Made by a program: the position numbers and the translations under genes. Source: a bacterium (GTDB taxonomy: Bacteria > CG03). Taken from it: a DNA stretch of 13,372 nucleotides. The notes under the pieces were generated by a model that saw only the letters and a list, made by a program, of their open reading frames with translations, had not been told where the DNA came from and did no database searches. The stretch covers positions 1 through 13,372 of the forward strand of contig VMTI01000270.1 in assembly GCA_013791675.1 (NCBI GenBank), given 5' to 3'. How positions within the stretch are numbered: position 1 is the first letter of the stretch; each line of letters starts with the position of its first letter. This document shows positions 6,489 to 13,244 of this stretch, piece by piece.

Positions 6489-7271
6489 ATGAGTAGAAAA
6501 TTTTTAAGAAAAGAATTTGTGATTTATAGTTTGTTCATCATATCAATTTTGTTTTGTTTTACTCCGATGTTTGTTTGCGCGGAAGACGAAATGATTGAGA
6601 TAACGGTTGAAATTACAGAAATAAGCAATAATAAAGCCAGAGATTTGGGAATCAAATGGGTGGATACGCTGAGTTTCGGAGAAGTGAGCTGGGGGAGCGA
6701 CTCGGGTTCAAGGGAGCCCGCGATGCTTCCAGAAGTACCGGCGATATTCAAAGTAGGTGATTTCGCGCGTTATACCGCGTTAAGCGGACAAATAAATTTG
6801 CTTGTGAAGAAAGGCGCCGCTAAAATTATTTCAAAACCCAAACTTATTACAAGAAGCGGAACTGAGGCGACATTCAGTGTGGGAGGACAGTTCCCTGTTG
6901 TTGCTACGGGAGTATCAGGCGGTTCTGTTGAATGGAAGGAGTATGGAATAATTGTTAAAATGAAACCAAGTATTATGACAAACGGCAAAATAAGGGCTTT
7001 TGTTTCCACTGAAGTCAGCCGCCTGGATTGGGCAAATAAGGTTGGCGATTATCCTGCTTTGAGTTCGCGTAATGTTAAAAATAATGTGGATTTGAAAAGC
7101 GGTGAAACTCTTGTGATAGCTGGTCTTACAGAGACAAAAGAGGAGGAATCAAGCGCAGGTATCCCTATTCTTTCCGAGATTCCCATTTTAAAATATCTCT
7201 TTGGCAGCAACAATAAAACGACATCTCAAAATACTGTTTTTATTTTTGTGACTCCCAGAATCGTAAAATAA
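6489..7271 (+). CDS. cpaC: Minimal CpaC/RcpA-type secretin of a Tad pilus
   Basis: Outer-membrane pore subunit predicted for pilus export. A signal peptide (about 1-31, ending near VCA-ED) leads almost directly into the secretin core: ITVEITEISNNKARDLGIKW, then KGAAKIISKPKLITRSG, TEATFSVGGQFPVV, KEYGIIVKMKPSI, STEVSRLDW and ETLVIAGL. It ends with GIPILSEIPILKYLFGS and VFIFVTPRIV. These blocks match the CpaC branch of the secretin family (PF00263). At 260 residues it is far shorter than usual CpaC (about 450-500); the periplasmic pilus-assembly N-terminal and BON domains are absent. Because the signal peptide is intact and AGGAG lies seven bases before the ATG, the short form looks genuine rather than a truncation. 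The CpaF gene begins at the base after its stop codon, showing tight coupling. The gene symbol is assigned by family resemblance and context. Confidence 0.85.
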   Translation: MSRKFLRKEFVIYSLFIISILFCFTPMFVCAEDEMIEITVEITEISNNKARDLGIKWVDTLSFGEVSWGSDSGSREPAMLPEVPAIFKVGDFARYTALSGQINLLVKKGAAKIISKPKLITRSGTEATFSVGGQFPVVATGVSGGSVEWKEYGIIVKMKPSIMTNGKIRAFVSTEVSRLDWANKVGDYPALSSRNVKNNVDLKSGETLVIAGLTETKEEESSAGIPILSEIPILKYLFGSNNKTTSQNTVFIFVTPRIVK

Positions 7272-8339
7272 TTGGATACTCTATTTTTGGGGCCGTTGGA
7301 AGCATTGATGAAAGATGAAAATGTTTCAGATATTCTTACCATCGGCCTGAATAAGGTTTATGTTGAAATCGGCGGAAAACTTAAAAAGACCGATGTCCGG
7401 TTTTCAAGCAGAGAAGAGTTGAATAAAGTGATACATTCAATAACGGCGCCTTTGGGCAAAAAAGTGGATGAATCTATGCCTCTTCTTGACGGAAGACTTC
7501 CTGACGGTTCAAGAATCAATGTAGTGGTTGAGCCGCTCGCCATTGACGGGCCGATGATTTCCATAAGAAAATTTATGAAAAAAATGCTGACTCCCGAGGA
7601 GATGATAAATATAGGTTCGATCAGCGCGGGGATGCTTGATTTTATAAAGCTTTGTGTGAGGGGTCGAAAAAATATAATTATTTCAGGAGGCACCGGCTCG
7701 GGCAAAACGACTTTGCTGAATTTATGCTCATCCTTTATTCCCGGGGATGAAAGAATTGTGACAATTGAGGATGCCGCTGAATTGAGAATAGAACAGGCGA
7801 ATGTCGGCCGTTTGGAGAGCCGCCCCCCTGATGTTGACGGAAAAGGTGAGATTTCCATCCGCCGTCTTGTTATCAATTCTCTTAGAATGAGGCCTGACAG
7901 AATTATCGTCGGAGAATGCAGGGGAGGCGAAGCGCTTGATATGATTCAGGCGATGAATACCGGCCATGACGGTTCGTTGACTACGATTCATGCCAATAGC
8001 CCGCGGGATATGCTGAAACGTCTTGAAGTTCTTATAATGATGTCCGGACTGGATATCCCTTCAAGAGCGATAAGAGAGCAGGTTGCGTCCGCTGTTGATA
8101 TTGTCATTCAGAGTTCCCGATTACAGGACGGTTCGCGAAAAATCATTGAAATTTCCGAAATCACGGGCATGGAAGGGAATGTGCTTTTAATGGCTCCTAT
8201 CTTCAAATTTATACAAAGCGGAGTTAATTCTGAAGGTAAAGTGCAGGGAAAATTCTGCGCCACGGGGGCGATTCCTGTGTTTTTAAACGCTTTGAAAATG
8301 CAGGGCTTTAAAGTTGATATGAGCATGTTCGCAAAGTAA
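7272..8339 (+). CDS. cpaF: CpaF/TadA-type secretion ATPase
   Basis: Hexameric cytoplasmic motor that powers assembly of Tad pili. The 355-residue protein has the CpaF N-terminal sub-domain (GPLEALMKDENVSDIL, then LLDGRLPDGSRINVV and MISIRKF). Walker A is GGTGSGKT at 139-146. An Asp box follows (VTIEDAAEL), then the RMRPDRIIVGECRGGEALDM segment around Walker B and the His box GHDGSLTTIHAN. Catalytic motifs are complete. The usual 80-150-residue N-terminal helical extension of CpaF is missing. A TTG start immediately after the secretin stop is preferred over the ATG at 7308, because the GPLEALM segment it includes is conserved in the family. There is no Shine-Dalgarno sequence, so translation probably depends on termination of the secretin gene. 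The usual VNG-like signature after the first block is altered to TIGLNKVYVE. Confidence 0.93.
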   Translation: MDTLFLGPLEALMKDENVSDILTIGLNKVYVEIGGKLKKTDVRFSSREELNKVIHSITAPLGKKVDESMPLLDGRLPDGSRINVVVEPLAIDGPMISIRKFMKKMLTPEEMINIGSISAGMLDFIKLCVRGRKNIIISGGTGSGKTTLLNLCSSFIPGDERIVTIEDAAELRIEQANVGRLESRPPDVDGKGEISIRRLVINSLRMRPDRIIVGECRGGEALDMIQAMNTGHDGSLTTIHANSPRDMLKRLEVLIMMSGLDIPSRAIREQVASAVDIVIQSSRLQDGSRKIIEISEITGMEGNVLLMAPIFKFIQSGVNSEGKVQGKFCATGAIPVFLNALKMQGFKVDMSMFAK

Positions 8340-8358
8340 TAGCGGTTAACATGGTTTA

Positions 8359-9798
8359 ATGGTTTCTCTTAAAAAAGCCGGTATTTTTCTTTTTATCGGA
8401 TTTTTCTTTTTTATCAATAATCATCTCATAGACGGCCCGGATATTTATACACCCATTATAGACGGCCGGTTAATGATTCAGCAGGGCACGCCGGATATAA
8501 AAGTGCCGACTTTTTTAAGTGAAGAAAATGCCGTGAATTACAGATGGCTTTTTGAGTATTCGTTTTTTAAAATACACGAAACTTTTGGCAATCAGGGTTT
8601 GATTATTTTGCAGAATGCCGTTTATATGCTGTTGTTTCTGACAATATTTTATTTTATAAATTCCATGACGGGGAATTTTGGGATTTCAATTTTTTACGCA
8701 GTATTTCCCGTTTTGTCGTATATGCTTTTTTGTGGCGAATTACGTCCCCAGCTCGTTTCGCTTTTTCTTTTTTCCCTGGTGTTTGTTATTTTTAAGCAGG
8801 TTTCTGCAAAACGGCTGAATAAGAAACTCCTCTTTTTTATTCCGCTTGTCATAGCTGTCTGGGCGAATATACATGTCACGTTTTTAATAGGTTTGCTTCT
8901 GATTTTTTTTGAGGCATTTACTCATCCGGAAGACAAAAAATTTGCGCTTCTGCTTGTGTTATCCGGTGCGGCCAGTTTCTTAACGCCGCATGGCTATATG
9001 GCATATTTACCCGTGTTTGATTATTTAAAATCTCGGCCTATTTACGGCACAATATCTGAATTACAGCCGCTCATAAAATCATTTCCGATGTTTGTCATTT
9101 TTGTTTTGGTTACCGCTCTGAATTTGGTCACTATTTCAAAAACAGGGATTAGTGATAAAGAAAGTCTGCCGGAGTTTTTTTTAGTCATTATATTTTTCTT
9201 TAAAACAATTTTTTGTATGAAATTTCTGATTTATTATGTCCTTGTTTCATCATTTATCGCAGGTTCATCTGGAAGGAAAAACTTTGAGAAAAAGAGTTAC
9301 TCAGTTATTCTTTTTTTTCTTTGTGTCGTTGCGCTTGGATTAATTGCCGGTCCGGCAAGCCCTGTAAGAAAATCATATTTAGATTCCGAAAGTCTGACTG
9401 ATATTTTTGATTTTCATGAAAAGAGCGGGGTAAAAGGCGTTATCTATACGCCGGATGTTGCGGTTAATAATTATGTTTCCTATAGATTTTATCCGGATAT
9501 TATTCCGTTGGTAAACGGTTTGACAAACGCTCATAGCGATGAGGCATATTCTCTGTGGGACAGATGGGACAGAAGCGAAAAAGCCTTTAAAAGCATAAGC
9601 GAATGCAATATATGTCTTTACAAGTGGAAAGATTATAAAAAAAATTACCGGCAACTTTCCTTCAGCAATTGGTGGATATGGTATTATAACGAAGAATGGC
9701 TGTTGTGCGGCCGCGAGAAGCTTTCTCCTGATAATCCGAGAGTATCGCAAATTGGTTATTACGATCAGGCGCTTAATAGGGGTGTGCCGGGCTTATGA
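8359..9798 (+). CDS. Multi-pass GT-C-like membrane protein
   Basis: A 479-residue inner-membrane protein with about nine predicted helices (near 7-20, 82-100, 105-124, 130-146, 157-183, 194-209, 243-259, 271-297, 313-331) and a C-terminal soluble part of about 145 residues rich in Trp and Tyr. The first outer loop (DGPDIYTPIIDGRLMIQQG, then RWLFEYSFF), the RPQLVSLFLFSL segment and WANIHVTFLIGLLL recall uncharacterised relatives of GT-C glycosyltransferases. Those enzymes move sugars from polyprenyl phosphate to acceptors on the periplasmic face. No exact catalytic motif can be pointed to, so the activity is a family-level guess. The ATG overlaps the stop of a tiny upstream ATG-GTT-TAA frame (8351-8359). 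The gene overlaps the next GT2 gene by four bases (ATGA), which argues for shared function. Confidence 0.65.
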   Translation: MVSLKKAGIFLFIGFFFFINNHLIDGPDIYTPIIDGRLMIQQGTPDIKVPTFLSEENAVNYRWLFEYSFFKIHETFGNQGLIILQNAVYMLLFLTIFYFINSMTGNFGISIFYAVFPVLSYMLFCGELRPQLVSLFLFSLVFVIFKQVSAKRLNKKLLFFIPLVIAVWANIHVTFLIGLLLIFFEAFTHPEDKKFALLLVLSGAASFLTPHGYMAYLPVFDYLKSRPIYGTISELQPLIKSFPMFVIFVLVTALNLVTISKTGISDKESLPEFFLVIIFFFKTIFCMKFLIYYVLVSSFIAGSSGRKNFEKKSYSVILFFLCVVALGLIAGPASPVRKSYLDSESLTDIFDFHEKSGVKGVIYTPDVAVNNYVSYRFYPDIIPLVNGLTNAHSDEAYSLWDRWDRSEKAFKSISECNICLYKWKDYKKNYRQLSFSNWWIWYYNEEWLLCGREKLSPDNPRVSQIGYYDQALNRGVPGL

Positions 9799-10544
9799 AA
9801 AAAATTGTTATTTTACCGGTGTATAATGAGAAGAAAACGGTTTTTGAAGTGCTGAATGAAGTTCAAGGTTACGCTGATATTATTATCATAATTGACGACA
9901 GTTCAACCGACGGCAGCCGAGAAATAATAAAGAAATGGGCGAAAAATAAAAGCGATATTTATCCCGTTTTTTTTGAAAAAAACAAAGGCATGGCGGGGGC
10001 TTTAAGAATAGGGTTTTTGATAGTGAATCAAATGCTGAACGAAAATAAAATAACGCCGGACGATATCATAATAAATATGGATTCGGATGGTCAGCACAAA
10101 GCGGTTTATATCAAAGAAATTTCGGATGAGCTCACGAAAAATAGATTTGATATGGTGACAGGAAGAAGAAATCTCAAAAAACATTTTTTCTACAAACGTT
10201 TCGGGAATTTTGTCCTTACTTTTACGGCAAGCGTTTTATCCGGCCGCCGGTTTAATGATATTGAATGCGGCTTTCGCGCTATGCGCGCCGACGTTGTGCC
10301 GGCTTTACTGGAATATTACAAAGGTAAAAATTATAGCTGCGCTTCCGAGATAGGAATTATCATTTCACATCTCGGATATAAAATTAGTAATGATTATTTG
10401 ATAGATATTCCTTTTTACAGAATGCGGGGCGCCAGAACGTGGGACGGATTCGTTAATTTAATGTGCGGAATTTTCGTTAAATTCAGGCTTCTTTCTGGTA
10501 TGAAAACAGCTGTTTTGTTTGTTGATTTGAGTAAATATAAATGA
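9795..10544 (+). CDS. GT2 family glycosyltransferase, dolichol-phosphate-sugar synthase-like
   Basis: A 249-residue GT-A fold enzyme of family GT2. The N-terminal ILPVYNEKKTV strand, the nucleotide-binding DDSSTDGS (34-41), NKGMAGALRIGF, the metal-binding MDSDGQH with DSD at 96-98, and ECGFRAMR (157-164) are the familiar signatures of polyprenyl-phosphate sugar synthases. These transfer a sugar from a nucleotide donor to a lipid phosphate carrier. No C-terminal membrane anchor is evident, although the region around 136-150 and 220-245 is hydrophobic enough to associate with the membrane. The start overlaps the stop of the GT-C-like gene, and the stop overlaps the start of the radical SAM gene. 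An attractive model is that this enzyme makes the lipid-linked sugar used by its GT-C-like partner. Donor and acceptor are unknown. Confidence 0.88.
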   Translation: MKKIVILPVYNEKKTVFEVLNEVQGYADIIIIIDDSSTDGSREIIKKWAKNKSDIYPVFFEKNKGMAGALRIGFLIVNQMLNENKITPDDIIINMDSDGQHKAVYIKEISDELTKNRFDMVTGRRNLKKHFFYKRFGNFVLTFTASVLSGRRFNDIECGFRAMRADVVPALLEYYKGKNYSCASEIGIIISHLGYKISNDYLIDIPFYRMRGARTWDGFVNLMCGIFVKFRLLSGMKTAVLFVDLSKYK

Positions 10545-11962
10545 GGACGCTGATATTTAATCCCCCGTTTTTTGATAAAGGTCGCGAAGGTTTTATCAGG
10601 GAAGGCCGGTGCGAACAGAGTTTTTCATCCTTTCAATATGTGATGGAACCGATTTCGCTACTTTCCATAGCTGCCGTTTTGGAAAAAAACAATTTTCACG
10701 TAAAATTTTTGGACTGTATGGTGGAAGTAATGACGTTGGAGGATATCAAAAATTATATTTTGGAATATAATCCGGCGTTAATAATAGTAAATGTTGCCAC
10801 CGCGACTTTTTTAAGCGATATTAAAATTATTGAGGCAATAAAAAACTTTTCCCTTGCGCATATCAGCGCCATAGGCGTTCATGTTTCGGCCTTACCTTCC
10901 GAGGCGCTTAAAATGGCTGCTTTGGATTCGGTTATACGCGGCGAACCGGAATTGACGGCGCTTGAACTTGCTAAAGCCGTCAGCGATAAAATAGATTTAA
11001 ACAGCGTCGACGGTTTGTCGTTCAGGAATGAGGAGGAAATTAAGCATAACCGCAATAGGGCGTTTTGTGAAAATCTTGATTCTCTGCCTTTTCCCGCGCG
11101 GGGATTAGAACGCATGGGGGAATACACTCTTCCTGTGGTTAATAAACCGTATACCCTGATTATTTCTTCAAGAGGATGCCCATATAACTGTATTTTTTGT
11201 ACCGCGTATATTTATTACGGCCGCAAGTTGAGATTGCGCTCTGTGTCCAATATAGTTGAGGAAATAGAGACGGTTTCAATGGAATTCAATGTCAAGTATT
11301 TCACGATGTGGTCGGACACTTTTACTCTGGATAAAGATTTTGTCGTGAGATTTTGCGATGAACTTCTAAAGCGGGATTTAAAAATATTCTGGATGTGCAA
11401 TTCACGCGCGGATAAGGTGGATTATGAGCTCCTTATGAGGATGAAGAAATCCGGCTGTATGGGCATTTCTTTCGGGGTGGAATCGGGGGTGCAGGGAATT
11501 TTAGATAACGCGGAAAAAAACATAACTATTTCACAAATAGAAAACGCGTTCAGACTTTGTAATCTCGCGGGGATACAAAGTCTCGCGCATATTATTTTCG
11601 GTCTTCCAGGGGAAACGAAAAAAAGCATAAATGAGACGATTGATTTTGTTATAAAAATTAAACCGGCTTATGCTCAGTTTTATTGCGCTATTCCTTTTCC
11701 CGGAACGGTTTTTTACAGAGACGCTGTGAAAAAAGGCTGGCTGGATACGGATGACTGGAGCAGATTTGAATTGAATCAATCCATAATCAGCACGGGGGCA
11801 CTTTCGTCAAGAGAGCTCTCCGAGGCACGCAAAAAAGCATACAGAAAATTTTATTTGAGGCCTTCTTATATTTTTTCACGACTCAGAGATATAAAAACGT
11901 TAAAGAATGCGATTTTGACTTTAAAAAATGGGGTAAATTTTATTAAGAAATGGATTTGCTGA
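10541..11962 (+). CDS. B12-binding radical SAM protein
   Basis: A 473-residue protein with an N-terminal cobalamin-binding Rossmann-like domain (about 1-150; NPPF near the start, LLSIAAVLEKNNFHVKFLDC, IIVNVATATF). A radical SAM core (about 200-400) follows. The iron-sulfur cluster motif is Cys213-x3-Cys217-x2-Cys220 in RGCPYNCIFC, followed by ISFGVESG and IFGLPGET, which are typical of this class. The B12 domain lacks the DxHxxG motif, so any cobalamin would be bound without a protein His ligand, as is common in this branch. The C-terminal tail (about 420-473) is basic and helical. Members modify lipids, sugars or peptides, often by methylation; the substrate here cannot be read from sequence. 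Its four-base overlap with the GT2 gene places it in the same cassette, and it ends six bases before the ECF sigma gene. Confidence 0.9.
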   Translation: MRTLIFNPPFFDKGREGFIREGRCEQSFSSFQYVMEPISLLSIAAVLEKNNFHVKFLDCMVEVMTLEDIKNYILEYNPALIIVNVATATFLSDIKIIEAIKNFSLAHISAIGVHVSALPSEALKMAALDSVIRGEPELTALELAKAVSDKIDLNSVDGLSFRNEEEIKHNRNRAFCENLDSLPFPARGLERMGEYTLPVVNKPYTLIISSRGCPYNCIFCTAYIYYGRKLRLRSVSNIVEEIETVSMEFNVKYFTMWSDTFTLDKDFVVRFCDELLKRDLKIFWMCNSRADKVDYELLMRMKKSGCMGISFGVESGVQGILDNAEKNITISQIENAFRLCNLAGIQSLAHIIFGLPGETKKSINETIDFVIKIKPAYAQFYCAIPFPGTVFYRDAVKKGWLDTDDWSRFELNQSIISTGALSSRELSEARKKAYRKFYLRPSYIFSRLRDIKTLKNAILTLKNGVNFIKKWIC

Positions 11963-11968
11963 AAAAAT

Positions 11969-12541
11969 ATGATCGATGAAAAAGAATTGCTCATCCGGGC
12001 TCTGCGCGGGGACTGTGACGCTTTCGGAGAACTTGTGAAACAGAATCAAAATGCTGTTTATTTCACAGCGCTTAAATTAACGGGCAACCCCGCGGATGCC
12101 GAAGATGCCGCGAGTGAGACTTTTCTGACAGCTTTTAAAAATATCAGGAAATTTGAAGGCCGCGCGCGGTTCCTGACATGGCTTTACCGAATTTGTTTCA
12201 ACACGGTGTACAGGGGAAAAAGAAAAAGAAGAATAATTGTGTCAAGAAACATAGTGGAAGAAGACGATAACGGAAGGCCGGTTGAAATTGCGGACATGAA
12301 ATATGAGCCTTATGATAAAATAGCGTCCAATGAAAGAGCGTGTATGGTCAGGAAAGCTCTCGCTAAATTAAGCGGCAAATTGAGGGAAATACTGCTTCTG
12401 AAAGAATTAGAGGGGTTGAATTATGAAGAAATCGCAAAAACGCTGCGTATTTCAAAAGGAACGGTAATGTCGCGTTTGTACAGAGCAAGGCAGCAAATAA
12501 GGAAAATTTTGGAGAAAGAAGGGATAAAGGGAATATTTTGA
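11969..12541 (+). CDS. ECF-type RNA polymerase sigma factor
   Basis: A 190-residue extracytoplasmic-function sigma factor. Region 2 spans about 10-88: AFGELVKQNQNAVYFTALKL, then NPADAEDAASETFLTAFKNI, then RFLTWLYRICFNTVY, then a basic KRKRR. A spacer of about 40 residues, acidic in part, follows. Region 4 (about 125-180; KLREILLLKELEGLNYEEIA and ISKGTVMSRLYRARQQIRKI) holds the helix-turn-helix that reads the -35 element. There is no region 3, as expected for ECF sigmas. The gene starts six bases after the radical SAM gene without a strong ribosome binding site, which suggests low or coupled translation. A Flp pilin gene and then a zinc-finger anti-sigma gene lie directly downstream, so the natural partner is probably the protein encoded at 12807. 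Whether this sigma drives the pilin promoter is untested. Confidence 0.92.
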   Translation: MIDEKELLIRALRGDCDAFGELVKQNQNAVYFTALKLTGNPADAEDAASETFLTAFKNIRKFEGRARFLTWLYRICFNTVYRGKRKRRIIVSRNIVEEDDNGRPVEIADMKYEPYDKIASNERACMVRKALAKLSGKLREILLLKELEGLNYEEIAKTLRISKGTVMSRLYRARQQIRKILEKEGIKGIF

Positions 12542-12565
12542 CCGGATACTGACTCTAACTATATG
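12538..12565 (+). promoter_or_regulatory. Candidate promoter of the Flp pilin gene
   Basis: TTGACC (12538-12543) and TATATG (12560-12565) with a 16-base spacer resemble a sigma-70 promoter, with five and four matches to consensus. It overlaps the stop codon of the sigma gene and lies about 40 bases before the pilin start. A separate promoter would fit the high output needed for a pilin. No clear ECF-type GGAAC/GTC pair is visible. Confidence 0.35.
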
Positions 12566-12592
12566 TAGGTTGGAAGTCAGAAGAATAAAACA

Positions 12593-12598
12593 GGAGGA
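12593..12598 (+). promoter_or_regulatory. Strong ribosome binding site of the Flp pilin
   Basis: A perfect AGGAGG lies seven bases before the ATG at 12606. It settles the start of this short gene, since the frame is open from a TTG at 12570, and it fits high expression of a major pilin. Confidence 0.85.
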
Positions 12599-12605
12599 AA
12601 AGAAA

Positions 12606-12773
12606 ATGTGGAAAAGACTAATGCAGGAAGATGCGCAGGGTATGACGGAGTACATTTTGATTATCGCGCTTATCGCTGTTGCGTGTGTGGTGGCGTTAAA
12701 GCTTTTTGGCGGTAGCATAAATAAGCTGATTACCGTATCAACGCGGAGAATTCAGGACCAGGTGTCGGACTAG
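12606..12773 (+). CDS. flp: Flp-type (Tad) major pilin precursor
   Basis: A 55-residue prepilin with the layout of Flp/Fap pilins: a short basic and acidic leader, then MTEYILIIALIAVACVVALK as the hydrophobic spine, then a short polar tail. In Flp proteins the peptidase cuts five residues before a conserved Glu-Tyr. Counting back from Glu15-Tyr16 puts the cut between Ala10 and Gln11, so the residue before the cut is Ala instead of the usual Gly. Placing the cut after Gly12 would put Glu at +3, which does not fit the family. The protein would be assembled into a thin adhesive pilus through the secretin by CpaF. It sits between a sigma factor gene and an anti-sigma gene, with its own candidate promoter and a perfect ribosome binding site. 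Confidence 0.9.
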   Translation: MWKRLMQEDAQGMTEYILIIALIAVACVVALKLFGGSINKLITVSTRRIQDQVSD

Positions 12774-12783
12774 AAATTATAAC

Positions 12784-12803
12784 CCAGGTTTAGTACTGGA
12801 GGG
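12784..12803 (+). promoter_or_regulatory. Small hairpin beside the anti-sigma ribosome binding site
   Basis: CCAG (12784-12787) can pair with CTGG (12796-12799), the latter running into the GGAGGG ribosome binding site at 12798-12803 that lies three bases before the ATG. The stem is only four pairs, so any effect on translation would be modest. The short three-base spacing also suggests weak translation compared with the pilin upstream. Confidence 0.25.
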
Positions 12804-12806
12804 CTT

Positions 12807-13244
12807 ATGTCATGCGTGAAAGCAGAGTTGCTGTCGGCCTTTGCCGATGGGGAACTTGACGGTGAAGAAAACCTGAAGGTTCTTGCCCACATTGAATCGT
12901 GTTGGTTTTGCGGGGAAGAATTGAAAAAGCTTACTGCTCTCAGGGGATTTGCGGATACGCTAAAAATTGGTCCTCTGGCATCCACTCCGGATATCGCGGG
13001 AAAGATTTTGCCGGAGTTGAAAAAGTCGAGACTCATTTTTTGGGAACCCGGGCTTTTTGGTTCAATGCTGTACCATAAAAAAGGATATCAGTTGGCTCTT
13101 TTGGCGTGTTCAGTGGGCTTCCTTGTGGGTGACAAAAATTATGACCCTCTTCTGATGTTTGCGATGTTCGTCTATGCCTGGGTACATCTGTTTTTGTATC
13201 AGAGAGACATGAAAGCTGAGCGAGTAGTGCTGTGTATGGGATGA
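12807..13244 (+). CDS. Membrane anti-sigma factor with zinc-finger (ZAS-like) domain
   Basis: A 145-residue protein. The first 45 residues form a zinc-binding anti-sigma domain: Cys3, then LLSAFADGELDGEE, then the His28-x3-Cys32-x2-Cys35 motif (HIESCWFC). This fold holds ECF sigma factors inactive until a signal releases them. A linker (about 46-92) leads to two predicted membrane helices (about 94-108 and 114-131) with a short tail, so it should sit in the inner membrane with the zinc domain in the cytoplasm. Almost no periplasmic domain is present, so the signal is probably sensed within the membrane or by a partner. The likely client is the ECF sigma encoded at 11969, separated by the pilin gene. 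The stop codon overlaps the next pilin-like gene by four bases (ATGA). Confidence 0.85.
   Translation: MSCVKAELLSAFADGELDGEENLKVLAHIESCWFCGEELKKLTALRGFADTLKIGPLASTPDIAGKILPELKKSRLIFWEPGLFGSMLYHKKGYQLALLACSVGFLVGDKNYDPLLMFAMFVYAWVHLFLYQRDMKAERVVLCMG

Noticed and set aside
4055..7283. GGATACTCTA occurs at 4055 and 7274, with a similar GGATACT near 12544
   Set aside because: Two identical 10-mers are expected many times by chance in a window of this length. One copy lies inside the CpaF coding start, so it is not a shared operator.
8351..8359. Two-codon ATG-GTT-TAA frame overlapping the GT-C-like start
   Set aside because: It could couple translation, but such a short frame without a good ribosome binding site is easily explained by chance.
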